A program made the position numbers and the translations under genes. Positions 36,379 through 45,754 of a DNA stretch of 64,000 nt are shown piece by piece. The notes under the pieces are model-generated. The model worked only from the letters and a program-made list of their open reading frames with translations, was not told the DNA's origin and ran no database searches. The DNA comes from Bradyrhizobium sp. Y36. GTDB lineage: Bacteria; Pseudomonadota; Alphaproteobacteria; Rhizobiales; Xanthobacteraceae. Numbering within the stretch: the first letter of the stretch is position 1; every line of letters starts with the position of its first letter. Location of the stretch: assembly GCF_002531575.1 (NCBI RefSeq), contig NZ_NWTI01000022.1, positions 62,001 through 126,000 of the forward strand. Reading direction: 5' to 3'.

Positions 36379-39087
36379 TTACAGGGAGCGTTGGATCGTC
36401 TCCACGCGATAACACTCGATGACATCGCCTGCGCGCATGTCGTGGTAGTTCTCGAAGGCCATGCCGCATTCCTGACCGGACTGGACTTCCTTCACTTCGT
36501 CCTTGAAGCGCTTCAGCGTCGACAGCTTGCCTTCGTGCACCACGACGTTGTCGCGGATCAGGCGCACATTGGCGCCGCGTTCCACGGTGCCGTCGGTGAC
36601 GCGGCAGCCGGCGACCTTGCCGACCTTGGAGATGTTGAAGATCTCCAGGATCGCGGCATTGCCGAGCATGGTCTCGCGCAAGGTCGGCGCGAGCAGACCG
36701 CTCATCGCCTTCTTTATGTCGTCCACGAGGTCGTAGATGATGTTGTAGTAGCGGATCTCGATGCCGTTGCGCTTGGCGGCCGCAGCGGCCTCCTTGTTGG
36801 CTCGAACCGAGAAGCCGAGGATCACGGCGTTGAAGCCTTCCGCGAGCGTCACGTCCGATTCCGAGATGCCGCCGACGCCGGCATGCAGGATGCGGGCGGC
36901 GACCTCGTCGGTGCCGAGCTTCTCCAGCGAGCCGAGGATCGCTTCCAGCGAGCCCTGCACGTCGGCCTTGATGATCAGCGGGAATTCCTTGCGGCCCGCC
37001 GTCTTCAACTGCGACATCATCTGCTCGAGCGAGCCGCGCATGCCGGAAATCGAGGCAGCCGCGTTCTCGCGCTTCTGGTGGGCGCGGTAGCTCGTGACCT
37101 GGCGGGCGCGGGCTTCGTTCTCGACCACGGCGAGACGATCGCCGGCCTCCGGCGGACCGTTGAAGCCGAGCACTTCGACCGGCACCGAGGGACCGGCTTC
37201 CTGCACGGTCTCGCCCTGATCCGAGATCAGCGCACGGACGCGGCCCATTTCGGCGCCGGCGACGATGATGTCGCCGACCCGGAGCGTGCCGCGCTGGACC
37301 AGCACGGTCGCGACCGGACCACGGCCGCGATCGAGCTTGGCTTCGATCACGGTGCCTTCGGCCGGACGCTCCGAATTGGTCTTGAGGTCGAGGATTTCCG
37401 CCTGGAGCGCGATCATCTCGAGCAGCTTGTCGAGGTTGGTCTTGTTCTTGGCGGACACTTCGACGTCGACGACGTCGCCGCCGAACGATTCGACCTGCAC
37501 CTCGTGCTGGAGCAGCTCGGTGCGCACGCGCTCAGGCTTGGCATCGGGCTTGTCGATCTTGTTGATCGCAACGATGATCGGCACCCGCGCCGCCTTGGCG
37601 TGGTTGATGGCTTCGATCGTCTGCGGCATGACGCCGTCATCCGCCGCGACCACCAGCACGACGATGTCGGTGACCTTGGCGCCGCGGGCGCGCATCGCGG
37701 TGAACGCGGCGTGGCCGGGCGTGTCGATGAAGGTGATCTTCTTGCCGCTCTCGGGCGAGACGACCTGATAGGCGCCGATATGCTGGGTGATGCCGCCGGC
37801 CTCGCCGGAGACCACGTTGGCATGACGGAGCGCGTCGAGCAGCGAGGTCTTGCCGTGGTCGACGTGACCCATCACGGTCACGACGGGCGAACGCGTCTCG
37901 GTGTCGGTGGAATCGTCGACCTGGTCGAACAGACCCTCCTCGACGTCCGAGGCGGCAACGCGCTTGACGGTGTGGCCGAGCTCTTCGGCGATCAGTTGCG
38001 CGGTGTCGGCGTCGATCACGTCGGTGATCTTGTGCATCGCGCCCTGCTTCATCAGCATGCGGATGACGTCGACCGCGCGCTCGGCCATGCGGTTGGCGAG
38101 CTCCTGGATGGTGATCGCTTCCGGAATCACCACCTCGCGGATGAGCTTTTCCTTCGGCTCGTTCGAGGCGTGGCCCTTCAGACGCTGGGTGCGGCGGCGG
38201 AACGAGGCGATCGAACGCTCGCGCACCTCGTCGGCATTGAGCGCGGTGACGACCGTGAGGCGGCCGCGCTCTTTCTGCGGGCCGGGCTTGTGGGTGGTCT
38301 TGGGGGCCGCCGCAGGACGCGCAGCGCCGCCGGGACCGCGTCGGATCTGACGCGGACCATCGTCCTCGTCCGGTCCAGCTGCGACCGCGGGCGCGCGGCC
38401 CAGCGGGCCGCCGGCCGGCCGTTGCGTCGTGGTTCCAGGGCGAGCTGTCGTCGTTCCCGGGCGTGCCGTCGGGGCGCCGGGCCGCGGCGCGGGCGCGCCA
38501 GGCCGCGATGCGGGAGCCGCCGGGGCGGCTGCGGCGGGACGTGGCGCGGATGCCGGCTGTTCGCCTTCGCCAAAACGCTTCTTGGCCTCGGTCTCGGCCT
38601 TGCGCTTGGCTTCGTCCTCGTGACGGTGGCGCTCTTCCTCGGCCTTGCGGCGGGATTCGGCGGCTTCGCGCTCGGCGCGTTCAGCGGCTTCGCGGACTGC
38701 GCGGCGCTGAGCCTCTTCCTCGGCCTGGCGGCGCTCTTCGACTTCGCGAACTTTCGCATCGGCCAGCGCGCTGGCGCGGGCGGAGCGCTCGTCCTCGGTC
38801 AACGTCCGCAGCACCACGCCGGAGCCGGCATTGCGCGGCGGAGCAGGCGGCGCCGGGCGCGAGGGTGCCGGTGCGGGCGCGGCGGGTGCCGGCTTCGCCA
38901 CCTCGGCGGCCTGCGGCTCAGGAGCGCCGGGGTTACGGCGCTTGCCGCGAGTCTCGACCAGCACCTGCTTGCTGCGGCCATGGGCGAAGCTCTGGCGCAC
39001 AGTGCCCGTTTCGACGCGCGGCTTGAGCGATAGCGTCTTGCTCGGAACGCTCAGCTTCTTGTCGCCAGGGGTCTTGGTATCAACCAT
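36379..39087 (-). CDS. infB: Translation initiation factor IF-2
   Basis: A 902-residue GTPase that places initiator tRNA on the 30S subunit. The GTPase motifs GHVDHGKTSLLD, DTPGHAAF and NKIDKPDA are present, followed by the C-terminal domains. The N-terminal 300 or so residues are low-complexity, with Glu/Arg/Ala coiled-coil stretches and Pro/Ala/Arg repeats such as RPGTTTARPGTTTQRP, as is usual in alphaproteobacteria. It sits centrally in the rimP-pnp operon. Confidence 0.98.
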   Translation of the reverse strand: MVDTKTPGDKKLSVPSKTLSLKPRVETGTVRQSFAHGRSKQVLVETRGKRRNPGAPEPQAAEVAKPAPAAPAPAPSRPAPPAPPRNAGSGVVLRTLTEDERSARASALADAKVREVEERRQAEEEAQRRAVREAAERAEREAAESRRKAEEERHRHEDEAKRKAETEAKKRFGEGEQPASAPRPAAAAPAAPASRPGAPAPRPGAPTARPGTTTARPGTTTQRPAGGPLGRAPAVAAGPDEDDGPRQIRRGPGGAARPAAAPKTTHKPGPQKERGRLTVVTALNADEVRERSIASFRRRTQRLKGHASNEPKEKLIREVVIPEAITIQELANRMAERAVDVIRMLMKQGAMHKITDVIDADTAQLIAEELGHTVKRVAASDVEEGLFDQVDDSTDTETRSPVVTVMGHVDHGKTSLLDALRHANVVSGEAGGITQHIGAYQVVSPESGKKITFIDTPGHAAFTAMRARGAKVTDIVVLVVAADDGVMPQTIEAINHAKAARVPIIVAINKIDKPDAKPERVRTELLQHEVQVESFGGDVVDVEVSAKNKTNLDKLLEMIALQAEILDLKTNSERPAEGTVIEAKLDRGRGPVATVLVQRGTLRVGDIIVAGAEMGRVRALISDQGETVQEAGPSVPVEVLGFNGPPEAGDRLAVVENEARARQVTSYRAHQKRENAAASISGMRGSLEQMMSQLKTAGRKEFPLIIKADVQGSLEAILGSLEKLGTDEVAARILHAGVGGISESDVTLAEGFNAVILGFSVRANKEAAAAAKRNGIEIRYYNIIYDLVDDIKKAMSGLLAPTLRETMLGNAAILEIFNISKVGKVAGCRVTDGTVERGANVRLIRDNVVVHEGKLSTLKRFKDEVKEVQSGQECGMAFENYHDMRAGDVIECYRVETIQRSL

Positions 39088-39157
39088 TCAGCAGTCCTAA
39101 TCCTGATTTATCAGTGTTGTGCGTTGCCGCACCGTCCAATCGGGTCGTCGTTGTCTC

Positions 39158-39841
39158 TCAGAAATCCTGGCCGGGCTCTTCGGCAGTCTTGTCAGCGTCC
39201 GCCATCCGGTATCGGACCAGCATCTGGCTACGTGACAGGAATGACTTGCTCGCCGGGCCCGCGAGCACGGCAGCATGTATCACATTTGACCGGGTCAGTG
39301 CCAAATCCAATTCTACCGATTTCAGGGCGGTGATGACGGGAATCTGCGGCTTGGCGCCGCGATTTCCGGCATTTTGACGCGCCAGCATGTCCAATTTGCG
39401 GATTCCGTCCGGGGCCCCGTCGCTGGCGTGGATCAGGACCTCGACCGTGCCCTCCCCAAGGGCGCTTTCGACCTTGCCGAAGCCGGCGACGACCTGGCCC
39501 GCCTTGGCGGCGATCCCAAGGGCTTCGGTCACGCTCCGAACCAGGAGCGCTTCAATGTCGGCAGGAAGCGTCTGAGGGATGCGCAGCTCGCGCTTGAAGG
39601 CCTTGCTAAATTGGTGACGCCGCACGGCTTCCGCAACCACCTCGCGTGAGGCAGTCACCCACATGCCGCGCCCGGGCAGCTTGCGCTTGAGATCGGGAAC
39701 TATCTCGCCTTGGGGGCATACGACGAAGCGAATCAGCTCGTCGATCGGCCGGACCTCGCGGCTGACCGCGCACATCCGCATGGTCGCGGACCTTTCGGTC
39801 CGCGGGCCATGGTCGAGATCGTGGTCAGTGTCTGCAAGCAT
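39158..39841 (-). CDS. YlxR (DUF448) protein fused to an L7Ae-like domain
   Basis: A 227-residue RNA-binding protein. The N-terminal YlxR/DUF448 domain has RMCAVSREVRPIDELIRFV and LPGRGMWVTASREV. The C-terminal part (EALGIAAKAGQVVAGF, then VEVLIHASDG) is an L7Ae/L30e-like fold. In Bacillus, YlxR (RnpM) modulates RNase P; in most bacteria YlxR and the L7Ae-like YlxQ are separate genes next to nusA, here joined. Its place between nusA and infB is standard. Confidence 0.93.
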   Translation of the reverse strand: MLADTDHDLDHGPRTERSATMRMCAVSREVRPIDELIRFVVCPQGEIVPDLKRKLPGRGMWVTASREVVAEAVRRHQFSKAFKRELRIPQTLPADIEALLVRSVTEALGIAAKAGQVVAGFGKVESALGEGTVEVLIHASDGAPDGIRKLDMLARQNAGNRGAKPQIPVITALKSVELDLALTRSNVIHAAVLAGPASKSFLSRSQMLVRYRMADADKTAEEPGQDF

Positions 39842-39864
39842 CCGGGCGACATTCTCCTTCGTCC

Positions 39865-41475
39865 TTAAGCCGGCTGATCTTCGGTCGCCTCAGCCTCTTC
39901 GGCGGGCTTGGCGAGATCGGCCTCGGTGATCCAGCCGGCCTTGACGCGGGCCTGCATGATCATCGCTTCGGCATCGTCGCGGGAGATGTCGATGCCGTCG
40001 AGCGCACCCGGGAATTTGGTCTGCTCGCCGCCTTCCTTGCGCTCGGTCCAGCCGACCAGATCGTCGGTGGCGCAGCCCGCGAGGTCCTCGACCGTCTTGA
40101 TATCGTTCTCGCCGAACTTCACCAGCATCTTGGAGGTGACGCCGGGCACGTCCTTGACGGCGTCCTCGACACCGAGCTCCTTGCGCCTCGCCTCGATCTC
40201 CGCCTCCTGCTGATCGAGATATTCGCGGGCACGGCTCTGCAGCTCCTGCGCGGTCTCCTCGTCGAAACCCTCGATGCCGGCGAGTTCCTTGAGGTCCACC
40301 ATGGCGAGTTCCTCGACCGAGGTGAAGCCTTCGGACGCCAGCAGCTGGCCGACCACTTCGTCGACGTTGAGCGATTCCATGAAGACGCGGGTGGAGTTCT
40401 CGAAGTCGGCCTGGCGGCGCTCCGATTCCTCCTGTTCGGTCAGGATGTCGATGTCCCAGCCGGTGAGCTGCGAAGCCAGACGCACGTTCTGACCGCGGCG
40501 GCCGATCGCCAGCGAGAGCTGGTTGTTGGTGTCGGGGACGACGACCTCGATGCGCTCGCGGTCTTCGTCGATGACGACCTTGGAGACTTCCGCCGGCGCC
40601 AGCGCGTTGACCACGAAGGTCGCGATATCAGGCGACCACGGGATGATGTCGATCTTCTCGCCCTGCAATTCGTTCACCACGGCCTGCACGCGCGAGCCAC
40701 GCATACCGACGCAGGCGCCGACCGGATCGACCGAGGAATCACGGGAAATCACGCCGATTTTCGCGCGCGAGCCCGGATCGCGGGCGACCGCCTTGATCTC
40801 GACGATGCCGTCATAGATTTCCGGCACTTCCTGCGCGAACAGTTTCGCCATGAACTGCGGATGGGTGCGGGAGAGGAAGATCTGCGGGCCGCGCGTCTCG
40901 CGGCGGACGTCGAAGATGTAGGCGCGGACGCGGTCGCCGTTGCGGAACACTTCGCGCGGCAGCATCTCGTCGCGGCGGATGATGGCTTCGCCGCGGCCGA
41001 GGTCGACGATCACGCTGCCATATTCGACGCGCTTGACGACGCCGTTGACGATGTCGCCGATGCGGTCCTTGAATTCCTGGTACTGCCGGTCGCGCTCGGC
41101 CTCGCGCACCTTCTGCACGATCACCTGCTTGGCTGATTGCGCGGCGATGCGGCCATATTCCAGCGGCGGCAGCGTGTCGGCGATGGTGTCACCGACCTGG
41201 GCGCCGGGATTGGCGCGCTGTGCGTCCACCAGCGAGATCTGGTTGGAGTGGTTCTCGACCTTCTCGACCACCAGCATGTGGCGCGACAGCCGCAACTCGC
41301 CCTTCTTCGGGTCGATCTCGGCGTGAACGTCAGTCTCGCTGCCGTAACGGGCCCGTGCGGCCTTGGCGATAGCGTCCTCCATCGCCGCGATGACGATGCC
41401 GCGGTCGATCGATTTCTCGCGCGCAACGGCGTCGGCGATCTGGAGCAGTTCAAGTCGATTGGCGCTGACTGCCAT
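39865..41475 (-). CDS. nusA: Transcription termination/antitermination protein NusA
   Basis: A 536-residue RNA polymerase-binding factor acting in pausing, termination and antitermination. The N-terminal RNAP-binding domain, S1 domain (VKRVEYGSVIVDLGRGEA), two KH domains (GMRGSRVQAVVNEL, then GRRGQNVRLASQL) and C-terminal helix-hairpin repeats are all present. It starts 2 bp after the rimP stop. Confidence 0.98.
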   Translation of the reverse strand: MAVSANRLELLQIADAVAREKSIDRGIVIAAMEDAIAKAARARYGSETDVHAEIDPKKGELRLSRHMLVVEKVENHSNQISLVDAQRANPGAQVGDTIADTLPPLEYGRIAAQSAKQVIVQKVREAERDRQYQEFKDRIGDIVNGVVKRVEYGSVIVDLGRGEAIIRRDEMLPREVFRNGDRVRAYIFDVRRETRGPQIFLSRTHPQFMAKLFAQEVPEIYDGIVEIKAVARDPGSRAKIGVISRDSSVDPVGACVGMRGSRVQAVVNELQGEKIDIIPWSPDIATFVVNALAPAEVSKVVIDEDRERIEVVVPDTNNQLSLAIGRRGQNVRLASQLTGWDIDILTEQEESERRQADFENSTRVFMESLNVDEVVGQLLASEGFTSVEELAMVDLKELAGIEGFDEETAQELQSRAREYLDQQEAEIEARRKELGVEDAVKDVPGVTSKMLVKFGENDIKTVEDLAGCATDDLVGWTERKEGGEQTKFPGALDGIDISRDDAEAMIMQARVKAGWITEADLAKPAEEAEATEDQPA

Positions 41476-41477
41476 GG

Positions 41478-42236
41478 CTAGTCTCCTTGGTCAGGATCGA
41501 TCTCGCCGCGCCGCGCGCGTTCGGCGGCAAGGCGATGTTTCTTGGTGTTGGTCGGAGCCGGCTTCTTCTTCACCGGCTTGGTGTTCTTGGTGATTTTCGC
41601 GCTGATCTCGGCGTGCGGCGCCTGTGGCGGCTCAATGCCGAGATTCCTGCGCATCTGGCGCTCCTCGGCCTTGCCGCGGCGCATGGATTCCGCGATCAGC
41701 TCGTCGGTCAGCACGAGGCGCGCCTCGCCGATATCTTCCATGGTCAGGAGAACGTCGGGATTGTCGCCCGCCTTGACGTCGTCGCGGTGCAGATGCACGC
41801 GCTGGCCCTCGACGGCACCGAGGGTGCCGCGGAACCGCTTGCGCCCTTCATGGGCCACGGCCATGTCGATCTTCACCAGATGGCCGGAATAGCGTTCGAA
41901 ATCGGAGCGGCGGACCAGCGGCCGGTCGATCCCCGGCGAGGAGATTTCCAGCCGATAGGCACGATCGATCGGGTCGGCGACATCGAGCACGGGCGAAAGC
42001 GCCCGCGAGATCGCCTCGCAATCCTCGAGTTGCATCGAACCGTCCGGCCGCTCCGCCATGATCTGCACGGTGCAGCCGGCTTCGCCGGAAATCCGGATCC
42101 GGACCAGGCGGTAACCCATGCCTTCCAGCACCGGCGCTGCAACCGCCGACACCCGTGCCGCCACGCCGGGCTCGACCACGAGTCTCGGCTCGGCCAGCAA
42201 TTCGGCGTCCGTGGAACCAGAGTTCGGTTCGGTCAT
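41478..42236 (-). CDS. rimP: Ribosome maturation factor RimP
   Basis: A 252-residue 30S assembly factor. The core has VLEGMGYRLVRIRISG, DCEAISRALSPVLDV and YRLEISSPGIDRPLVR. It is about 100 residues longer than E. coli RimP because of a basic C-terminal tail (KITKNTKPVKKKPAPTNTKK), common in rhizobia and possibly RNA-binding. It is the first gene of the operon that runs to pnp; its leader contains a terminator-like hairpin. Confidence 0.97.
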   Translation of the reverse strand: MTEPNSGSTDAELLAEPRLVVEPGVAARVSAVAAPVLEGMGYRLVRIRISGEAGCTVQIMAERPDGSMQLEDCEAISRALSPVLDVADPIDRAYRLEISSPGIDRPLVRRSDFERYSGHLVKIDMAVAHEGRKRFRGTLGAVEGQRVHLHRDDVKAGDNPDVLLTMEDIGEARLVLTDELIAESMRRGKAEERQMRRNLGIEPPQAPHAEISAKITKNTKPVKKKPAPTNTKKHRLAAERARRGEIDPDQGD

Positions 42237-42348
42237 GTCCAGGATCAGGCGCTCGATGGTTAAGGCTTGGTTACGATTTCAAAGCCCGCTTCGGAACTCT
42301 CCCGACACGCGTCGGGCCGCATCTTCCGCCGAGCCGCACTCAGGTAAT

Positions 42349-42378
42349 AAAAAAGAGCGGGTCCTTTCGGGCCCACTC
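42349..42378 (-). terminator. Premature terminator/attenuator in the rimP leader
   Basis: On the minus strand GAGTGGGCCC-GAAA-GGACCCGCTC (one C-A mismatch, one wobble) is followed by six T. It lies between the predicted rimP promoter and the rimP ATG, about 110 nt before the start. No other minus-strand gene lies upstream, so it probably attenuates the rimP-nusA-infB operon. Confidence 0.7.
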
Positions 42379-42415
42379 TCACTACGCGGATCGTATGAGA
42401 AGATGAATTGGCGCT

Positions 42416-42444
42416 GATATAGCGCTTTCTCCCCTCCCGGACAA
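42416..42444 (-). promoter_or_regulatory. Predicted housekeeping promoter of the rimP-pnp operon
   Basis: Read on the minus strand, TTGTCC (42439-42444) and TATATC (42416-42421) are separated by exactly 17 bp, near the sigma-70-type consensus. Transcription would begin near 42409, giving a leader of about 175 nt. The rest of the 360-bp gap to the DUF2336 gene holds only the leader hairpins. Confidence 0.6.
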
Positions 42445-42596
42445 GGCCCATTGCGGGGGCGGAGGGCCTTTTTGCGCCGGTCTGCGGCTCCCCCTGGCGC
42501 AACGCTTCTTTCACGAAGCAGGCCTAAATTCGCTGATTGTGGGGCGGCTTGGATCAAGGGCGCGCCCGCGGCGTGCCCCCTTCGAGTTGCGTTTTC

Positions 42597-43679
42597 ATGA
42601 CCGTTGCCACGTCGCTCATTCCTGGACTGGACGATATCGTCAGACGCGGCGATCCGCGGCGACGCGGCGAGATCGCGCGCGCCATCTCCGAATTGTTCTT
42701 CCAGGATTCCGCCAATCTTCGTCCCGAGCTCATCGATCTCTTCGACAATCTCCTGATCGATCTCGTGCCGCATGCGGAGCTTGCCTCGCGCGTCGACCTC
42801 GCCGAGCGCTTCTCGCACCTGAACAACGCGCCGCCGCATCTGGTCAATCAGCTGGCGCGCGAAAACGAGATCATGGTGGCCGGCCCGGTGCTGCGCCGCT
42901 CGCCCGTGCTCGACGATGCCGCGCTGGTCGAGATCGCGCGGCTGAAGGGTCAGGGCCATCTGCTGGCGATGACGGAGCGCCCCGCATTGTCGACCGAGAT
43001 CACCGACGTGCTGGTCGAGCGCGGCGATCGCGACGTGGTGCGCCGTGCCGCGGGCAACGCCGGCGCGGCGTTCTCGCCCGGCAGCTATTCCGAGCTCGTC
43101 AAGCGTGCCGCGCACGACGGCGTTCTGACGCTCAAGATCGGCCAGCGCACCGATCTTTCGGGCGAGAACCTGAAGCAGCTTCTCGACGGCACGCTCGACG
43201 TCATCCGCCGCCGCCTCTCCAGCGTGGTCAATCCCGCGCGCCAGGTCGAGATCAAGCGCGCGATGGCGGCGATCGAGGAAGCCGCGCTGCCGCCGGGACC
43301 GCGGCGCGATTTCTCAGGGGCACAGCGCACGGTGCTCACCTTGCATCGCGAGGGTCATCTCGGCGAGAGCGCGCTGCTCGGCTTCGCCAAGGCGAACAAA
43401 TACGAGGAATCGATCGCCTCGCTCTCGGCGATGTCCGGCGTCCGCCTCTCGGTTCTCGATCGCCTGATCTCAGGCGACCGCTACGATCCTCTTCTCATCG
43501 TCGGCCGCGTGCTGAATCTGGGCTGGCCCACGGTGCGGGCGCTCATCCTGCTCTGGTACGGTCCGCACCGCACGCCTGCTGATGCCGACATCGAGGCCGC
43601 GCGCGTGAACTTCACGCGCCTGATGCCGACGACCGCCGAGCGCGTCGTGAATTTCTGGCGCAACCGGCAGACGATCTAA
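42597..43679 (+). CDS. DUF2336 domain protein
   Basis: A 360-residue, helix-rich protein matching the DUF2336 family common in alphaproteobacteria. The repeat-like helical structure is seen in DIVRRGDPRRRGEIARAI, LIEIARL-like blocks and ALSTEITDVLVERGDRDVVR, suggesting HEAT-like repeats. The function is not established. The start ATG at 42597 has no strong ribosome site; the frame is open to 42537, but those codons are arginine-rich and not family-like. Confidence 0.8.
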   Translation: MTVATSLIPGLDDIVRRGDPRRRGEIARAISELFFQDSANLRPELIDLFDNLLIDLVPHAELASRVDLAERFSHLNNAPPHLVNQLARENEIMVAGPVLRRSPVLDDAALVEIARLKGQGHLLAMTERPALSTEITDVLVERGDRDVVRRAAGNAGAAFSPGSYSELVKRAAHDGVLTLKIGQRTDLSGENLKQLLDGTLDVIRRRLSSVVNPARQVEIKRAMAAIEEAALPPGPRRDFSGAQRTVLTLHREGHLGESALLGFAKANKYEESIASLSAMSGVRLSVLDRLISGDRYDPLLIVGRVLNLGWPTVRALILLWYGPHRTPADADIEAARVNFTRLMPTTAERVVNFWRNRQTI

Positions 43680-43689
43680 TACAGGTCTC

Positions 43690-43777
43690 GTCATGGCCGG
43701 GCTTGTCCCGGCCATCCACGTGCTTCGTCCCACGGCAGAAAGTGCGTGGATGCCCGGGGACAAGCCCGGGCATGACG
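43690..43777. repeat. Composite palindromic intergenic repeat
   Basis: GTCATGGCCGGGCTTGTCCC with GGCCATCCACG faces CGTGGATGCCCGGGGACAAG with CCCGGGCATGACG. Each half is itself a hairpin, so the unit is a double palindrome between the convergent DUF2336 and trmB genes. A single half-copy is at 61940. Confidence 0.75.
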
Positions 43778-43803
43778 ACTGCGGATGGATCGCGCGCGAA
43801 AAT

Positions 43804-44514
43804 CTACACCCGCCTGAACCGCAAATAGGCCGCCTTGCGTCCTTCGCGCGCCGCCTTGCGGCCGTAGCGCGTCATCGTGTAGCCCGCCCATGGCTGCCTG
43901 AAATCGTCGGCGCGTTCGGCAAGCCAGACGAAGTCCTGCGAGCGCGCAAGATGCGACAGCGTCCAGGCACAGTAATCGTCGATATCGCAGACGAAGCGGA
44001 ATTCGCCGTTCGGCTTCAGCACGCGCGCCATCGCGGCGATCGTGCGATCCTGAACGAAGCGCCGCTTCCAGTGCCGCCGCTTCGGCCAGGGATCGGGATG
44101 GATCAGGTCGATCCGTGACAGCGAATTCTGCGGCAGCCAGGCCAGCAGCTCGGCGGCATCGCCGGCGAACAGGCGGATGTTGCCGATATTGGCCGCCTCG
44201 ATCTGCGCGAGAATCTTTGCCATGCCGTTGACGTAGGGCTCGCAGCCGATGAAGCCGGTCGTGGCGAAGGTCTGGGCCTCGGCCGCGAGATGCTCGCCGC
44301 CGCCAAAGCCGATCTCGAGCCGCACGTCTTCGATTGCGGTGCCAAATATCTCGCGTGCGTCCGCCGGCGTCTCACCGTCGATGTCGAGCGCAAGATGCGG
44401 CAGCAGATGATCGATCAGCTCGGCCTGGTGCTGCCTGAGCTTGTGGCCCTTGCGGCGCCCGAAGAAGGCGCGCTCGCTGTCGTCGCGATCTGGATCTGAT
44501 TTGCGCTCGCTCAT
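43804..44514 (-). CDS. trmB: tRNA (guanine-N7-)-methyltransferase
   Basis: A 236-residue enzyme that forms m7G46 in tRNA using SAM. The LEIGFGGGEHLAAEA loop binds SAM, and LIHPDPWPKRRHWKRRF is the TrmB signature. The start overlaps the upstream peptidase stop as ATGA, so they are co-transcribed. Confidence 0.97.
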   Translation of the reverse strand: MSERKSDPDRDDSERAFFGRRKGHKLRQHQAELIDHLLPHLALDIDGETPADAREIFGTAIEDVRLEIGFGGGEHLAAEAQTFATTGFIGCEPYVNGMAKILAQIEAANIGNIRLFAGDAAELLAWLPQNSLSRIDLIHPDPWPKRRHWKRRFVQDRTIAAMARVLKPNGEFRFVCDIDDYCAWTLSHLARSQDFVWLAERADDFRQPWAGYTMTRYGRKAAREGRKAAYLRFRRV

Positions 44515-45638
44515 CGCAGCGTCTGATACAGGCGATGGAGCAGCCGCGCACGCGGCGCGAGCGAGGAGATGTAGAGCTGCTCATAATGGGTGTGAGCGCC
44601 CTTGCCGTCGACGCCGAGCCCGTCGAGCGTTGCAGTATGCGGCGCGGTGAAATTGCCGTCCGAGCCGCCGCCGGTGTGGGTGTCGATCAGCTCGAAGCCG
44701 ATCTCGCCGGCGAGCGTCTTGGCGTGGTCGAACAGCGAGGCGCCTGCGTTGCTCTTCTCGTAGGGCGGACGGTTGAGCTCGCCCGCGACGGTCACGGTGA
44801 CGCCGTCGGTCTTCGAGGTCAAAGCGAGGATCTTGCCGACGAACTCGTCTGCGTCCTTGAGGCTCACGACGCGCAGATCGACTTCGGCATAGGCCTCCTC
44901 CGGCGTGACGTTGGGGCGCGTGCCGCCGCGCACGACGCCGACATTGACGGTGACGCCGCGCTTCAGGTCGTTCATCCCTTCCAGTGCCAGGATGATATTG
45001 GCGATCTCGCGCACCGCGCTGCGGCCGTCTTCGGGCCGCGAGCCGGCATGCGCCGGCACGCCTTTGACGAACACCCGGAAGCGTCCGACGCCCTTGCGTC
45101 CGGTGACGATCTTGCCGCCGTCGCGCGCCGGCTCCGTCACCAGCACATATTTGGCCTTGCGCCCTTCCTGCTCGATCAGCGCGCGCGAGGTCGGGCTGCC
45201 GATCTCCTCGTCGGAGGTGAACAGGTGGGTGATGCCGAGCGGCGAACGATCGCCGTCGGCGCAGAGGGCACGAAACGCGTGATGGGCGATGTAGGCGCCG
45301 CCTTTCATGTCGTAGATGCCGGGACCGAACGCGACGTCGCCTTCGACCTTGAACGGCAGGCGCTCGATGAATCCCATGGGATGGACAGTGTCGAGGTGGC
45401 TCAGCACCAGGATGCCCGGCTGGTCCTGGCCCCAATTCGAGCGCGCCACGAGATGATCGCCGCAGCCATCGACGCCTGCGACGCGCTCGAGCGTGACCGG
45501 CAGATCGCGGTATTGCTCGGCGACCACCGAGACCAGCTTGTTGACCTGTTCAGGTGCTTCCGTCGGCGTCTCGATCTCGACCCAGCGGCGGATGCCATCG
45601 AGAATAGTTTGGGAATCGAACCAATTGGAGCTGGTCAT
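44511..45638 (-). CDS. M20 family metallopeptidase (glutamate carboxypeptidase-like)
   Basis: A 375-residue zinc-dependent peptidase of the M20/CPG2 group that removes C-terminal amino acids, often glutamate. Metal ligands lie in LSHLDTVHPMG and the catalytic Glu in SDEEIGSPTSRA; a dimerisation lid domain (PAHAGSRPEDGRSAVREI) follows. The start was chosen at 45638 (MTSSNWFDSQ), with 45668 as alternative. Translationally coupled to trmB; the natural substrate is unknown. Confidence 0.88.
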   Translation of the reverse strand: MTSSNWFDSQTILDGIRRWVEIETPTEAPEQVNKLVSVVAEQYRDLPVTLERVAGVDGCGDHLVARSNWGQDQPGILVLSHLDTVHPMGFIERLPFKVEGDVAFGPGIYDMKGGAYIAHHAFRALCADGDRSPLGITHLFTSDEEIGSPTSRALIEQEGRKAKYVLVTEPARDGGKIVTGRKGVGRFRVFVKGVPAHAGSRPEDGRSAVREIANIILALEGMNDLKRGVTVNVGVVRGGTRPNVTPEEAYAEVDLRVVSLKDADEFVGKILALTSKTDGVTVTVAGELNRPPYEKSNAGASLFDHAKTLAGEIGFELIDTHTGGGSDGNFTAPHTATLDGLGVDGKGAHTHYEQLYISSLAPRARLLHRLYQTLR

Positions 45639-45754
45639 GGGCGCATCTGTGCCTTTGAATCGCATCATCGAAGCGGACGCGCATCAGATCGCGGCCACAA
45701 ATGACGACATAGGCCAGATTTGGCGCAGTCTCAAATCGCCGCCGGGATGGCGCT

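Noticed and set aside
36373..39033. Open frame of 886 codons on the plus strand
   Set aside because: Antisense to infB; the long length comes from codon bias only.
42443..42473. AAGGCCC...GGGCCTT followed by five T on the plus strand
   Set aside because: Resembles a terminator but there is no plus-strand gene before it, and it overlaps the predicted -35 of the rimP promoter.
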